Assembly (NCBI GenBank): GCA_036971615.1
Contig: JAYKKR010000035.1
Coordinates: forward strand, 186,001-250,000
Reading direction: 5' to 3'
Length of the DNA stretch: 64,000 bases
Source of the DNA: Amyloporia xantha
Lineage: Eukaryota > Basidiomycota > Agaricomycetes > Polyporales > Adustoporiaceae
Positions 12,806-23,906 of the stretch are shown here, one piece after another. Under the pieces are notes generated by a model, which was not told where the DNA came from, ran no database searches, and was given only the letters and a program-made list of their open reading frames with translations. How positions within the stretch are numbered: position 1 is the first letter of the stretch; each line of letters starts with the position of its first letter. A program made the translations under genes and the position numbers.

Positions 12806-15800
12806 ATGACAAGCAGACTCAAGAGAAAGCTTAATGACCTCGGGGTCGATCCGACTAGTTCGAAGGCGAACGAGTCTTTCTGTCAGGTTTGTCTGCCATT
12901 TGTGATCCTTGACCAGAAATTCATGTAGCTAAATTGCGGCTATAGATTGGCACACCTCTTCCTCCTCTCGAAAAGTCGAAAGACACTGGAGAATTCGTCC
13001 CCCTTTGGAAGCAAGACGTATGTGCCTTCGGCTCATCGTTGCATGACTCCCATTTACACGCAAATCCTGGCTTTTTATTGCGATAGGTAAGAGATGAGCA
13101 AGGCCGCAGGAGACTGCATGGAGCCTTTACCGGTGGATTCTCTGCGGGGTACTTCAATACTGTTGGATCGAAAGAAGGCATGTCCTCCGCTTCATTCATC
13201 CACTTTCATAACATCTTATTTCGTGAATACTTCTAGGATGGGCCCCGTCGACGTTTGTTTCCTCGCGCTCGGATCGGGCGAAGGCGAAGGCCGCACGCCC
13301 GGAGGACTTCATGGACGAGGAGGACCTCGCCGAGCTGCGGGATAGCAGAAAGCTCGTAGACGAGAATGAGGAAATGGATTTCGGGGGTACGCAGGCCGAG
13401 TTACAGAGAAGAGCGGGTGCTGGCGTAGAAGATGAAGGCGAGAAGGAGTGCGTGCATCTTGCGACCTCTTTGCCCAGCCGTTAACCCATTTACCGTCACC
13501 TCATAGCCCCATTACCTCTGCTCTCGAAGCCTCCCTCGCACCCGCACCCAAAGACTCCGTCGGTGCGCGCATTTTGAAGAAGATGGGTTGGCGCATTGGG
13601 CAGGGCATCGGCCCCCGGCTCACCTACGCGCAGCGCAAGGCACAAGACAAAGGGTTTCTCGACCCGTCACGGGAAACCGAGGGTGACGAGGAGGACGAAG
13701 AGGCTAAGAAGCATTTGTATCCGAGGCGCGACACCCCGGTGCTCCTGGCGCCAAGGAAGGACAATTTCCATGGACTAGGCTACGTCCCCGGTATGCGGCT
13801 GGAGGAGAGCGTTGGAAGCGGACAGGAACAGGGGCCGAGAATATCATGTATGAACGCATCCGTCTTTTGTGTGAATTCGCATACTCATACATTGTGCGCA
13901 ATCAGCTGGTTTTGGTCTTGGCGCTCTGAACGATGCTGAAGATGATGACGTCGAAATTTATGACACCACCACAGGCCGGCAAGGGCGACCGAGAATGGCG
14001 TTTGACATCGCAGATGAAGACGATGGACGGCACATTACTATAGGCTCCTCGAGTGCGCGACATCCTACTACTGAGCGTGGACCAGTGAGTATTTGTAACG
14101 CGTTCTTGGACATGGTCATGACAAGCTGATGTGCCATTCGACAAGAGAGTTACACCGGCCACTGTTACGCAGATGTTTAGCGATGGTCGCCCGGTCTTAA
14201 AGGGATTTGTAGTGTCAAGTAGACCTGTCGCCGAAGATCGATGGTACGTGTCATTGTCGCTTTCAGCTGCTCGTGGGGCTTATCATTCGCATATCGATAT
14301 AGGTATCCCCTGCCAGAAATACCGAAAGGCTGGACGCCCAATCCTCGTCGTGTATGGGAGCAGGAGACGAACAAGGAGAACATCCAGGCTCCTTCCAAGC
14401 TCCCACCGAAGACGCATGTGGAGTGGAAAGCCAGCCTCATGTCTGCAGACGAGGTCAGAATCGTCTGCATTTGGCACAGGGATATGTTGACTGATCGATT
14501 CATGATTTCATCCCCTAGAGAGGCGCGCTGCTGGGCGAGACACCGCTTCCATCCCAGCCACGGTCTGTATTCGAGTACATGTCCCAAAAGGACAGGGAAA
14601 GACTACAGAACATCAAGAATGCTGTCCCCGCGCCTTTTCAGTCTACTTCTACGTCTGTCCCTGGACGATCTTCTCCTACACCACCGCCGACACAGCGCGT
14701 TCCGGGAGAGATCAACATCCCGTATCTCCACCCTTCCGTCGCAAAAGCGGCTTTGCAAGGCTTCCAACCGTTTACGGCGGATCCCATCAAGCAGTCCCGC
14801 TATATGGCCTTTCTCAACTTCCAAGCGAGTCGAGGCTCCGTAGTTCCCGGTGCGCCTAATGCAACAGGTATTGGGATCGGTCCAAACCCAGGCCAGAGCA
14901 ACGAGGAGTTCAACAAGGAGCTCGAGGATTACGCGAAGGCAGCAACTGTCTTCAAACCGCTCTCTGGCGCGATGGCGGGCCGCTTCCGGAGTGCGGTCGT
15001 CGTCGAGACTGGGCCGACAGTTGTCGAGGGCTTGCACCAGCCGACGTCTTCCACCACCAACGAGGAGGCAGCTAAAGAGGAGCAAGACGAAATGAAGGAA
15101 GAGGATCCGAAAACGGGCGCTGTCCGTCTGGGCATGTATGGGCCGTTGACGAGGGAAGTGCGCCCATGGCAGCCGGCGCGTCTGCTGTGCAAACGCTTTG
15201 GCGTGAAGGATCCTGAGGTTGATACGAGCAGCGTTGATGCAGGCGCCACGGCGGACTTCGCTCCTACTGCAGCTGCCAAAGAGAGCTGGAAGCAGGAGGC
15301 TGGAATCGCAGAGGCTGGACCCTCCAGCTCTACTGTATCTAACTTCGTCAGCGCAGGCGCAATCACAGACGGCACTCTTGGAGGTGATAAGAGGAGAAAT
15401 GGCCCTCGCGACCTGGCAAACGTTGGTCTTGGCGAGGACGAGGATCAGGGGAGAGATACGCTGACATACCAGCGGCCTGCAATGGATATCTTCAAGGCGA
15501 TCTTTGCCAGCGACGACGAAGACAGTGACGACGAAGATCCCGCCGACGATGAAGGAAATGATGTCGTAAAGGAAGAACCTATCGAGACTCCCATCGTCGG
15601 GCCCGACGTGAAAGCTAGTGGAGAGGTAAAGGCCGAATCAATACCCGTCCATCTTGCCGTTGGTGACAGTGCCTCTGCCTCGTATGAACCTAAGCAAGAT
15701 GCTTCATCGACTGCCACAGCGCCGGAGAAGGTTGACCTCGCCTCTTTCAAGCCGACGTTCATTCCCCGCACAGATCGCGAATCACGCAAAGATAAAGCAA

Positions 15801-16168
15801 AGGACAAGAAAGACAAGAAGAAATCTTCCGGCAAGGCCGCCCTAATGTCGTTTGATGTGGATGAGGACGGTTTTGGCCCCAATCTGGGTGTCCCTTCGTC
15901 TCGCAAAAAAGACAAGGAGAGAGATAAAGACAAAGAGAAGGAGAGAAAGAAGAAAAAGCGGAAGGAACGCCAAGAGAGGGATGAGGATGAAAGTATGTGG
16001 ATAGAGAAGCCTCCACCAGAGGCAGTAAAGAGCATCTCCGTGGAACTTCCAGTTCCTCCCGCAGAATCTGCAGCATCGGAGAAGTCAATGTCGATTACAC
16101 ACGAAGGGACGGATGTTGGTGAGGCGCGGCCACCAAGGGGACGCAAGAGAGCGATAGACTTCATGTAG
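12806..16168 (+). CDS. G-patch protein, GPATCH1/TGH homologue (spliceosome-associated)
   Basis: Nine exons give about 957 residues. Introns: 12887-12945, 13018-13086, 13178-13236 (GC donor), 13448-13506, 13848-13905, 14085-14145, 14244-14302 and 14454-14518. All phases agree. The N-terminal conserved block shows [39 protein letters not shown] and [12 protein letters not shown]. The G-patch follows ([15 protein letters not shown]), then [26 protein letters not shown] and [18 protein letters not shown]. The tail is acidic, then strongly basic ([18 protein letters not shown]), consistent with nuclear location. Homologues act with the spliceosome and RNA helicases; the G-patch normally activates a DEAH helicase. 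The start at 12806 is chosen because [15 protein letters not shown] matches the family start. The stop lies 41 bp from the convergent MAK11 gene. Confidence 0.93.
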
Positions 16169-16209
16169 TATGTGGGACACAACGGATTATTGTATCGATA
16201 GTGCATTAT

Positions 16210-17809
16210 CTACTCTTCCTCTTCATCGTCGTCTTCGTCCGCATCTTGACTATCCTCTTCCTGTGGTGAGCTCCACACTGCGCCATCCTCTTCTGCACTG
16301 TGCTCGCCTTCAACATCAACATCATCGTCTCCACGTTTACGCTTGCCATTCGTGGGTGCGACGTCGTCAGTCATTTCGCCATCTGCCATAGCGAGGCATG
16401 TTAGTCGGGTACCCTTCGTGTCATATTCAGCAACGGGCTCCAGCTGTGTCTTCTCTCTTGATGATTGTGGAAGGGCCGCCAAGTCGTAGAGACGGATCTT
16501 ACCGTCCGAGGAAATCGTACTGACAACCGTTGTCGACGTTCGGTTAGATGTAGATTTAGGTATTGCGACCACCAGCGTGTCCACCGCTTTGACTCTATAA
16601 ATTAAGATGAATACCACAGTCCGACGACTAGGTGTGGTCTCACCCACCGATTTGTATGTCCCACCATCTCGGCAGTCACAGTAGGAACCACGGTGTAGTC
16701 CGTAGGGATGTCATAGACAGACACCTTTTTGTCCTCAGCGGCAACGAGAAGGACTTCTCCGTCTCCAACAATACGTCTGCAGAATTTCGCACTGTGTAGC
16801 CGTGAGGGGTGGGTGATAGTATGCAGCAAAGTCATACTCTAATTGACTGCGTCAGTGGGTAAAGTGTGCCCTACTACCAGACCTGACGTACCGTTGAATA
16901 GACATCAATGGTGGACTGTGTAAGGACAACGAAAAGGGAACCGTCAGTCGACCACTGGACAACTTCCGCTTCTGCATATAAATGTCACCACCAGAATACT
17001 CGCTGCCGGATGCGACAACACGCACCTTTCCCGAGCTTCGTGCTCGCTGAGCCCTTCCCTCGCATGAGATCCCACATACGTAAGGTCCTGTCCTTGCCTA
17101 CGCTGAGTGCCACCTTCCCTGAGGGATGAACCGCTACCGAATTCACGCGACCTTTATGGCCTTTCAATGAGCGGAGTACAGCCCAGTCGCGGGCTCGGAA
17201 GAGACATAGTGTGCCGTCCTCTGATGCTGATAAAAGATGTGACCGAGAGGGAAACTCAAGATGTGTGATTGAGCCTTCATGGCCAGACAGTCAATCAGTA
17301 CGAACAGGACTCGCATCGTGCTACACACCTTCGTGGTGCATCAAGCCACCAATCTCTTTCCGTCTCCGAAGATCCCATACCCTCACAATCTCGTCCCCAC
17401 TACCAGTCGCAAGCCACTTGCCTCCATTTGGCGACGCAGCAACTGCACGTATGGATGAGATGTGCGCAGGGAATCCGAAAATCGATTTCAGGCTGAATGT
17501 GTAACTGGAGCCTTCCGCGGAGGAGGTGCCTTCCAGACCATAGAGCAATTTTTCATATGAGCCAGCAATTATTTTGAATGAAGAAGGTAGATGTGTCGGT
17601 GAGAGGGGATTTTCCGTCTCAATTTTGTTTTTTGTCTTTGCGGGCTTCGTAGATTTTGCAGGCGTCGCAGCCCGTTCTTTACCCTTTACAGAGACAGAAA
17701 CAGTCCGAGTTTTACGTTCTGAGCTGTCTTCTATAGTCTTCGAGATCCGTGGCGCGGTCCTACTTTTCTTGTGCTTTCTGAGGAGAGTTGTAGCGGATTT
17801 CGGAGACAT
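16210..17809 (-). CDS. MAK11: WD-repeat ribosome biogenesis protein MAK11 / PAK1IP1 homologue
   Basis: Five exons, about 461 residues, with introns 16595-16647, 16839-16891, 16972-17025 and 17275-17328; all phases agree. The N-terminus is basic (residues 1-60). Successive WD units end in GDEIVRVWDLRRR, EDGTLCLFRARDW, KDRTLRMWDLMRGKG, STIDVYST and DKKVSVYDIP. GLMHHEGSITHLEFP and LKGHKGRVNSVAVHPSGK are strong MAK11 signatures. The C-terminus holds an acidic run (DADEDDDEEEE). In yeast the protein works in the nucleolus on 60S subunit maturation. It converges with the G-patch gene on one side and shares a 146-bp divergent promoter with GatA on the other. Confidence 0.9.
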
Positions 17810-17955
17810 TTTGTGATCGAGGAATGCGTTGCCACCAAAACAGGCAACTGCCTTTGTTTGCTCTTATTGAAATCTAAAGCCTTTGGACAACAGATCCAAA
17901 CAAGGACTACCCTTCACGCGCTTATCCGAGAGTGGCGGCCAGGCTTTCCAAGGCA
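17810..17955. promoter_or_regulatory. Divergent promoter between MAK11 and GatA
   Basis: The two start codons are separated by only 146 bp and face away from each other, so both core promoters and 5' leaders must fit here. No clear TATA box is seen, which suits housekeeping genes. Confidence 0.55.
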
Positions 17956-19902
17956 ATGTTGCGCAATGTCCGACCGATATCCTCCTGTGTGCGGTCGTCT
18001 AACAGTACATACAGTCACGCTCGCTATTCTTCATACAATCCTGCACCTACCTCGGTAGAGGACAGAAATGCTAGTGTCAATGCTCTGGTCCACACAGGTC
18101 CCTCTTCCACGAGGACGAGAAATCATGATCTATCCTTAAACAACTTCACCGTCGCTGTCAAAGACAACATTTGTACTGCATCTATGCAAACAACTTGCTC
18201 TTCCGCTATGCTTCTTGGCTTTACATCACCATTTGATGCTACGGTGGTAAAGCTGCTGCAAGATAATGGAGCAAGTATTGTCGGCAAGACAAACTGTGAC
18301 GAGTTCGGTATGGGGTAGGTTCCATGTAAATAATGTCAATACCTGTTCATTTAGAAGTCGACGCAGCTCAATGAACACGTATTCGGTCCATGGACCCGTA
18401 GTCAATCCATATCAACCACCGCATAGCGTTGTCCCATGGGTCGACCGTGAACGTCGATCTGCAGGTGGAAGCTCAGGTGGTAGCGCTGCAGCCGTAGCGG
18501 CCGAAATGTGTGACGCGTACGAGCGACTATTTTTCCCTTGTTTGATGCATACACTGATATTAGCCCGAAGGGAAGTGCTCTAGCCACGGACACTGGAGGC
18601 TCAATACGTCTGCCAGCCTCATATTGCGGAGTAGTGGGTCTCAAGCCTTCGTACGGGCTGGTTAGCAGGTAGGAAGCTCGTTCAGAAAGTGCTGCGCGCG
18701 ACTCGATGCTCTTTTCACAGGTGGGGCGTCGTCTCTTATGCAGATAGCCTTGACTGTGTAGGCGTGATGGCACGGACCGTCCATGCCGTCGAAAAAGCAT
18801 TCGGTGAGCTATTTCTTGCAGTGAGATATTTGAACGCTCATCACGGTTGATGCAGATATCATTTCTACTTATGATCCTAAGGATCCCACTGCTGCACGCC
18901 CAGACGCAAGACAGAAAGCTTCGGAAGAATGTAAAAATTATCAGCAGCAGTACAGCTCGAACAGATCCCTATCCGGCCTACGTATTGGTATCCCCCAGGT
19001 ACCCATCAGTCTATCCACCCTCCTCGTTATAATGAACGAGCCAGAACCACTTTTATCTCAATGACAGGAATACTTTCCTGCTGAGCTACAGCCCAGCATT
19101 CTCCACCCAGTACGCCGGGTTATCGAACGTCTCAAGTCTCGTGGTGCATCCATCATTCCTGTATCTCTGCCTACCACACCATATGCGCTCAGTGCATACT
19201 ACGTAATATCAAGTGCAGAGGCGAGCAGTAATATGGCGAGGTATGATGGAATTGAATATGGTAAATGTTCCCTCAAATCATCTCGGTACCCATGTCCTAG
19301 CATTGGTCTTTGACAGGATCATACGTCGAACCTCCGTCGGGTGCTGAAAAGACAAAAACGGCCAACACATACGCGTACACACGTTCTGCCGGTTTCGGCA
19401 AGGAAGTGCAAAAGCGAATACTACTTGGGACACACGCGCTGACGGCAGAGTAAGCTCCTCGCTCTCTATTTGCGACCAGCGTACTGAATGGAGCTGAACA
19501 TACAGTGCGTTTGACAACTACTTCCTTCAAGCTCAACGCGTGCGCAATTTGGTGCGAGCAGACTTCGACCGCGTCTTCTGTGTGCCGAACGTTTTGGCCT
19601 CTTCCGCTGCTACTTCGTCCGATGCAAGGGGTGTCCATGTACTCCTACATCCCTCTACCATACAGACTGCGCCACTATTACCTCCAACCGGAGCTGGCTC
19701 AGAACTCCCTGCTGACAACAAGGACGCGTTGGACGCGTACGTCCAGGACGTGTTGACAGTGCCTGCTTCATTGGCGGGACTGCCGGCGCTCAACGTACCT
19801 GCCGGCCTTGGAGAGGACGGCTGGCCAGTAGGTGTGACTGTCGTTGGCCAATGGGGCTGTGATGCGATGGTTTTACAGGTTGGAGATATGTTGTGTAACT
19901 AG
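17956..19902 (+). CDS. Mitochondrial glutamyl-tRNA(Gln) amidotransferase subunit A
   Basis: GatA hydrolyses glutamine and feeds ammonia for converting Glu-tRNA(Gln) to Gln-tRNA(Gln) in mitochondria. Eight exons, about 520 residues; introns 18315-18366, 18517-18563, 18669-18720, 18804-18855, 18999-19067, 19261-19316 and 19450-19505, all phase-consistent. The Ser-cisSer-Lys triad is visible: Lys in TVAVKDN, cis-Ser in [14 protein letters not shown], nucleophile Ser in [25 protein letters not shown] and [15 protein letters not shown] also fit. The N-terminus ([17 protein letters not shown]) is rich in Arg and Ser with no acidic residue, as in a mitochondrial presequence, which decided the start. 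The end is slightly short compared with bacterial GatA; a further tiny 3' exon cannot be excluded. Confidence 0.92.
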
Positions 19903-20108
19903 TGGTATATATCAAAGTTAAACAAGAAAGATCGAGCTAATTACAGTATCTTAGACTACGTATACGGTTGCATTTTCGATGACCATACAGATCATTACTA
20001 CGACAACAGCGAACGGGGTGATTTATGGAACAGAGCAAATGCTAACGTCAATACAGTACGTGGAGCTTGAAAACTATAGAGCGATACATAGAGACAAACA
20101 ATATTACG

Positions 20109-23100
20109 CTAGAAAGAGAAGATATCTGGCGGAAAACCGTTCTCTGGTCCGTAATTCTCATCGCCGTCAAGAATGCCAGTCTCTTGCATGAGCGACACCC
20201 ACTGATCGCTCATTGTGACGTCTCCCGTAAAATCAGGCATAATGAAGACATCATTGGGTGGTTCCATAACCGTGTTTTGTGGGAACTGCGGTAATGACTG
20301 ATACTGTGGATCGCTTAATAAACTGTTGAGGAAGTCCAGGTCGCCTTGAGACACCGGCTCTATCTCCGGCGGCGGCATAAGGGGTGCTTGTGTCATGGGA
20401 GGCATGGGTTGTTGCGTATTTGTAGGCGTCATATTCAGCAGAGCTGATTGCGATAGGTCTACTGTCTGGAAAGGGGACGTCGTGGGGACCTGAGACAGAT
20501 ACATCATCAGTGATGGGTGCAGTTCCGGTGCAGGCGTCGGCACACTGTCGCTTGGGGAGGAGACCGAGCCAGAAGATGGCGGGGACGGCGTGTGTGACGC
20601 CGACGTACTCGAGTCCCGCCGACGCTCCACCGATCGTCTTGACTGACGCTTCCTAGACAGCGACTTCGTCGGTACCACCCGCGTCTGTCCACCAAAAATA
20701 GCAAGCGCATTCTGGTAGTCCTCCGGTATCTTGGGTTGCGGCTCCGAAGTTGGGTTAAGGTTTCTGTCCCTGTATTGTTGGTAGGCTAGTGCAGCTCTAT
20801 CCTTCAGCTTAAGTAACACCGGCTAGATAGACCGAGGTATCGGTCAACACCCACCAGATATGAATTATGGGCACACTCACCAGACCCTGTCGCGCGCGTA
20901 AGGACTGACTGGCGCCCTTCTGGAACACCTCCACGGCGAGATCCAATTCCATCAGCGCGCTGGGCGTAAGGCTTGACTGAGGCATGCGAGCCACAGTCGC
21001 ACCAATGATCACCTACAAAAGCCTCTATAAAGTGATCCCCTAAGCTCGAGCAGGCTGCTTACCGCAGCTGAAAACGCATGTGTCCACATTCCCCAGAAAC
21101 GACTGCATAGATCTCCACATCGTTCATGATGATGAATAAAGGACTTGAGTAGTATTGAGGCGCAACGATTTGCTGCGAGGAACGAAGGCGCGTATGGGCT
21201 GGACAAGGGATTGGTTGGATTGTCGAGGAGGGCTTGTGCAAAGAAAGTTCGATGGATGTGGATCATCGCTATTTGCGAATAAGCCCGTCAGTGATCGTGA
21301 CGTCGGAGCTGCTTCAATCCACTCAACTGAGAGAACGATAATGTGACATCATGTAGCTCTTCATACACAATGAGGGATTATTGTAATCGTCATCGTCTGG
21401 CCTCAAATACAGCTTTACAGGAGGAAGCTGTATTTGACGAATTCTCCGGTCAAGGTCCAGAACCTTTGCGTAGCTGGGCGCTTTTGCGGACAGCATCGAT
21501 TCCACGACTGGTGAGTATATCTCGCGAGAGAACACCATCTTGAAATGCCAGACTGCTCATGAAAGAAAGTAAACTTAGCTGACCACAACAAACTTGGACA
21601 TGTGATTGCAGATAACCTACATCCTTGCAAAGTGTCACCGTTGTCAGTGATGCTTTCATCGTCGTCGGAGGGTAGCTCGCAATCTATATGGGCGAGATTG
21701 ACGGAAGGGGGACGTCCCAAAGCGATACACTACATCGCTCGACTTCAGTCTGGAGGCATGTGAGCAGCGAGAACGAGGCGCACATGTATCATCTCGAAGA
21801 GGAAGATCTCCCAAAATAGATTCCGTCTTCTCTGCACGCTCTTCTCGTCAAGCTTCCATTGCCTGCTGTCACGATCTATATCACGATGAGTCCTCGTCTA
21901 TGGAACAGGTTATATCCAGCATAGCAAACTCACGCAGTCCCATCTGATACGAACGTGGGGAGCTTATGAGTAACAGAAGCAGATTGTATCATGCCGACAT
22001 ACACTTTGAGCGACCTTGATAGCACTAGACACCAGCCCCCACGCACTCTCCACACTATAGCGCGAGGTGCAAATGCTGTGGTACCCGGCCATCATTGTCA
22101 ACGCCTGCACGGTCTCTATCTCAGGCGAATCCAACATCGAACGCAAGGACAAGGACGCGCGACCCAATCGATAGTACTTCTCCGCCTCCGGACTACATGG
22201 GGGAAGGGTCAGGTCGACGAGCGCACCCACGGCTAATACGAAGTAAAGAACGGCAAGCAGATGAGGACAACGGCCCGCATCTGGTGTCGAAGGATGATAC
22301 GTCGTCCTCGGCCGCGTGCGATCCTTGATCGCGTTATATATTGGGGTTAGGATGTCGTCGATGAGTTCATCACGCTTGATAGGTCTGTGCCACCACGTGA
22401 AATGTGCAAGGTAGGCCTCGCAAAGTGCCCACGCTCGAGGTTGTGGAGGTAAGTGGGCCTCGAGCTTGTCCAGGATGCCGTCAATGCCGTCCTCAACGAT
22501 GGTAAGCGGGAAGCTCAGTTGCAGGTTCTCCAGTTCATCAGATAATTGGGGTATATCATCATCTTCCACCTCAAGCGGGGTATTTGCCTATGAACTCAGT
22601 TGTGAATACGAATGCTTTGGTACTTGCGCTGAGAAGACTTGCCAGAAACAGCGTCTGTCGATAACGCCATCAGCGACATAGCGGTAAAACAACAAGGATA
22701 TGTACCTCCGATCCTCCAGACCGGCCGAAATATTTCGTTTCGCCATGGTCGCCAATAGTCAGTGTGCCAAAGGCGTCAATTGACTGTGACAGTTTCTCTC
22801 TTGAGTGTTCTTCGTCCACAGTCCGGCGCACCTCGGGTCCGAATTTGATGGTCAGTAACTCGTCCCGTAGAAGTGGGTGCCTCTCATTGGAAACGCCGGC
22901 CTGGAATATCGCAACTGTGTCCTCCAGCTGTCGTATTCGTTCGCTCATTTCTGATATTTTGCGATGCAATTGGTCGGTGTCGGCGAGAATAAACCTACGG
23001 CACGTCGTATCGGGGCTTAGCGGAGATAATAGAGGCCACTTACCTAGTGCCCTGACCGGCAGACAAACTGCCTGAACGCCAGTCAATCAAAATGCGACGA

Positions 23101-23380
23101 GCAATTTCACGGTGAGTGAATGGACATACCATTGGGACATATGGACGTGCAACCTCTGCGGACACAGGATCCGCAAGGTAACTTCTTGTCGCACTTGAGC
23201 TTCAACCTAGGGGAAATACAGGAGTCATTATGACTCGTAAGAATTCGTGGGGTGAGTGACATACCGTCTACATTCCGCACATGAGATCTCCCCGCGCGCA
23301 CGCTTGACCTCAATGTCCTCCTCGTTGTTAGTTGCCCTTCGAGCCGCCCTGCGAGAATCTGTGCCGCGCTCAGCCGGCAT
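20109..23380 (-). CDS. Zn2Cys6 transcription factor with fungal-specific TF domain (paralogue 1)
   Basis: A Gal4-type regulator. The zinc cluster is split by intron 23207-23264: the first exon ends GEISCAECR, then LKLKCDKKLPCGSC and RRGCTSICPNG. A coiled-coil linker follows (MSERIRQLEDTVAIF). The middle region has the fungal TF domain: HLLAVLYFVLAVGALVDL, EKYYRLGRASL, SAWGLVSSAIKVAQS, then RNLFWEIFLFE, and the hallmark LGRPPSVNLAHIDCELP. The C-terminal third is low-complexity with many Pro/Ser and short acidic patches, a likely activation region, ending in DQWVSLMQETGI. About ten introns are present; not all were placed exactly. The same order of blocks is found in the next gene, so they are tandem paralogues. 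The target pathway cannot be told from sequence. Confidence 0.85.
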
Positions 23381-23906
23381 GATTTATAATAGAGAAGGAT
23401 AGAAGAGGTTTCCAAGTATTCCTTGCACAATTTTTGCTCGCAGCTGTTCGTAGCACCGCTAGTGAAGATAGAAATGTCGTTAGGAGACTATGTCGAGCGC
23501 ATTGCTCAGAAGGGAGGACAAAGGCTGGAGAGGCGAAGGTAGACTGGCAGCCTGGTCGTCTGTCCCAAAGTGCAGAAAGCTCCGATCCGCCGGCAGTGCC
23601 GATCAGTCATCACTCATACGAACTCCGCCTCAAATAGACATGCAAACGCGCGTTCCTCGGCACCCTGGTCCTCCCGTGCGCAGCTTCGTCCATCTATCAA
23701 GTCACCGAGTCAAAAAATGTACAATTTATGCGTAGCAGCTACTATACAACACACAAAAGCAGAGATGACATGGGATGAATCTGTCGCCACCTAAAATAAT
23801 ACAAGCAGAGTCCGACGGAAGCACAGCAGAAACCAAGTCCAGGCCAAGCAAAAGGATACGAGAGATTCGAAAGCACTCGCACGACACATCTTCCAGTTTC
23901 AGAGCA
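23381..23906. other. Intergenic spacer between the two Zn2Cys6 genes
   Basis: It holds the promoter of the first paralogue and the 3' flank of the second. No additional gene or clear motif was seen. Confidence 0.6.

Noticed and set aside
15445..16206. 253-codon open frame antisense to the G-patch gene
   Set aside because: It mirrors the Asp/Glu/Lys-rich coding tail on the other strand as Ser/Phe/Leu runs; the plus frame is clearly the conserved one.
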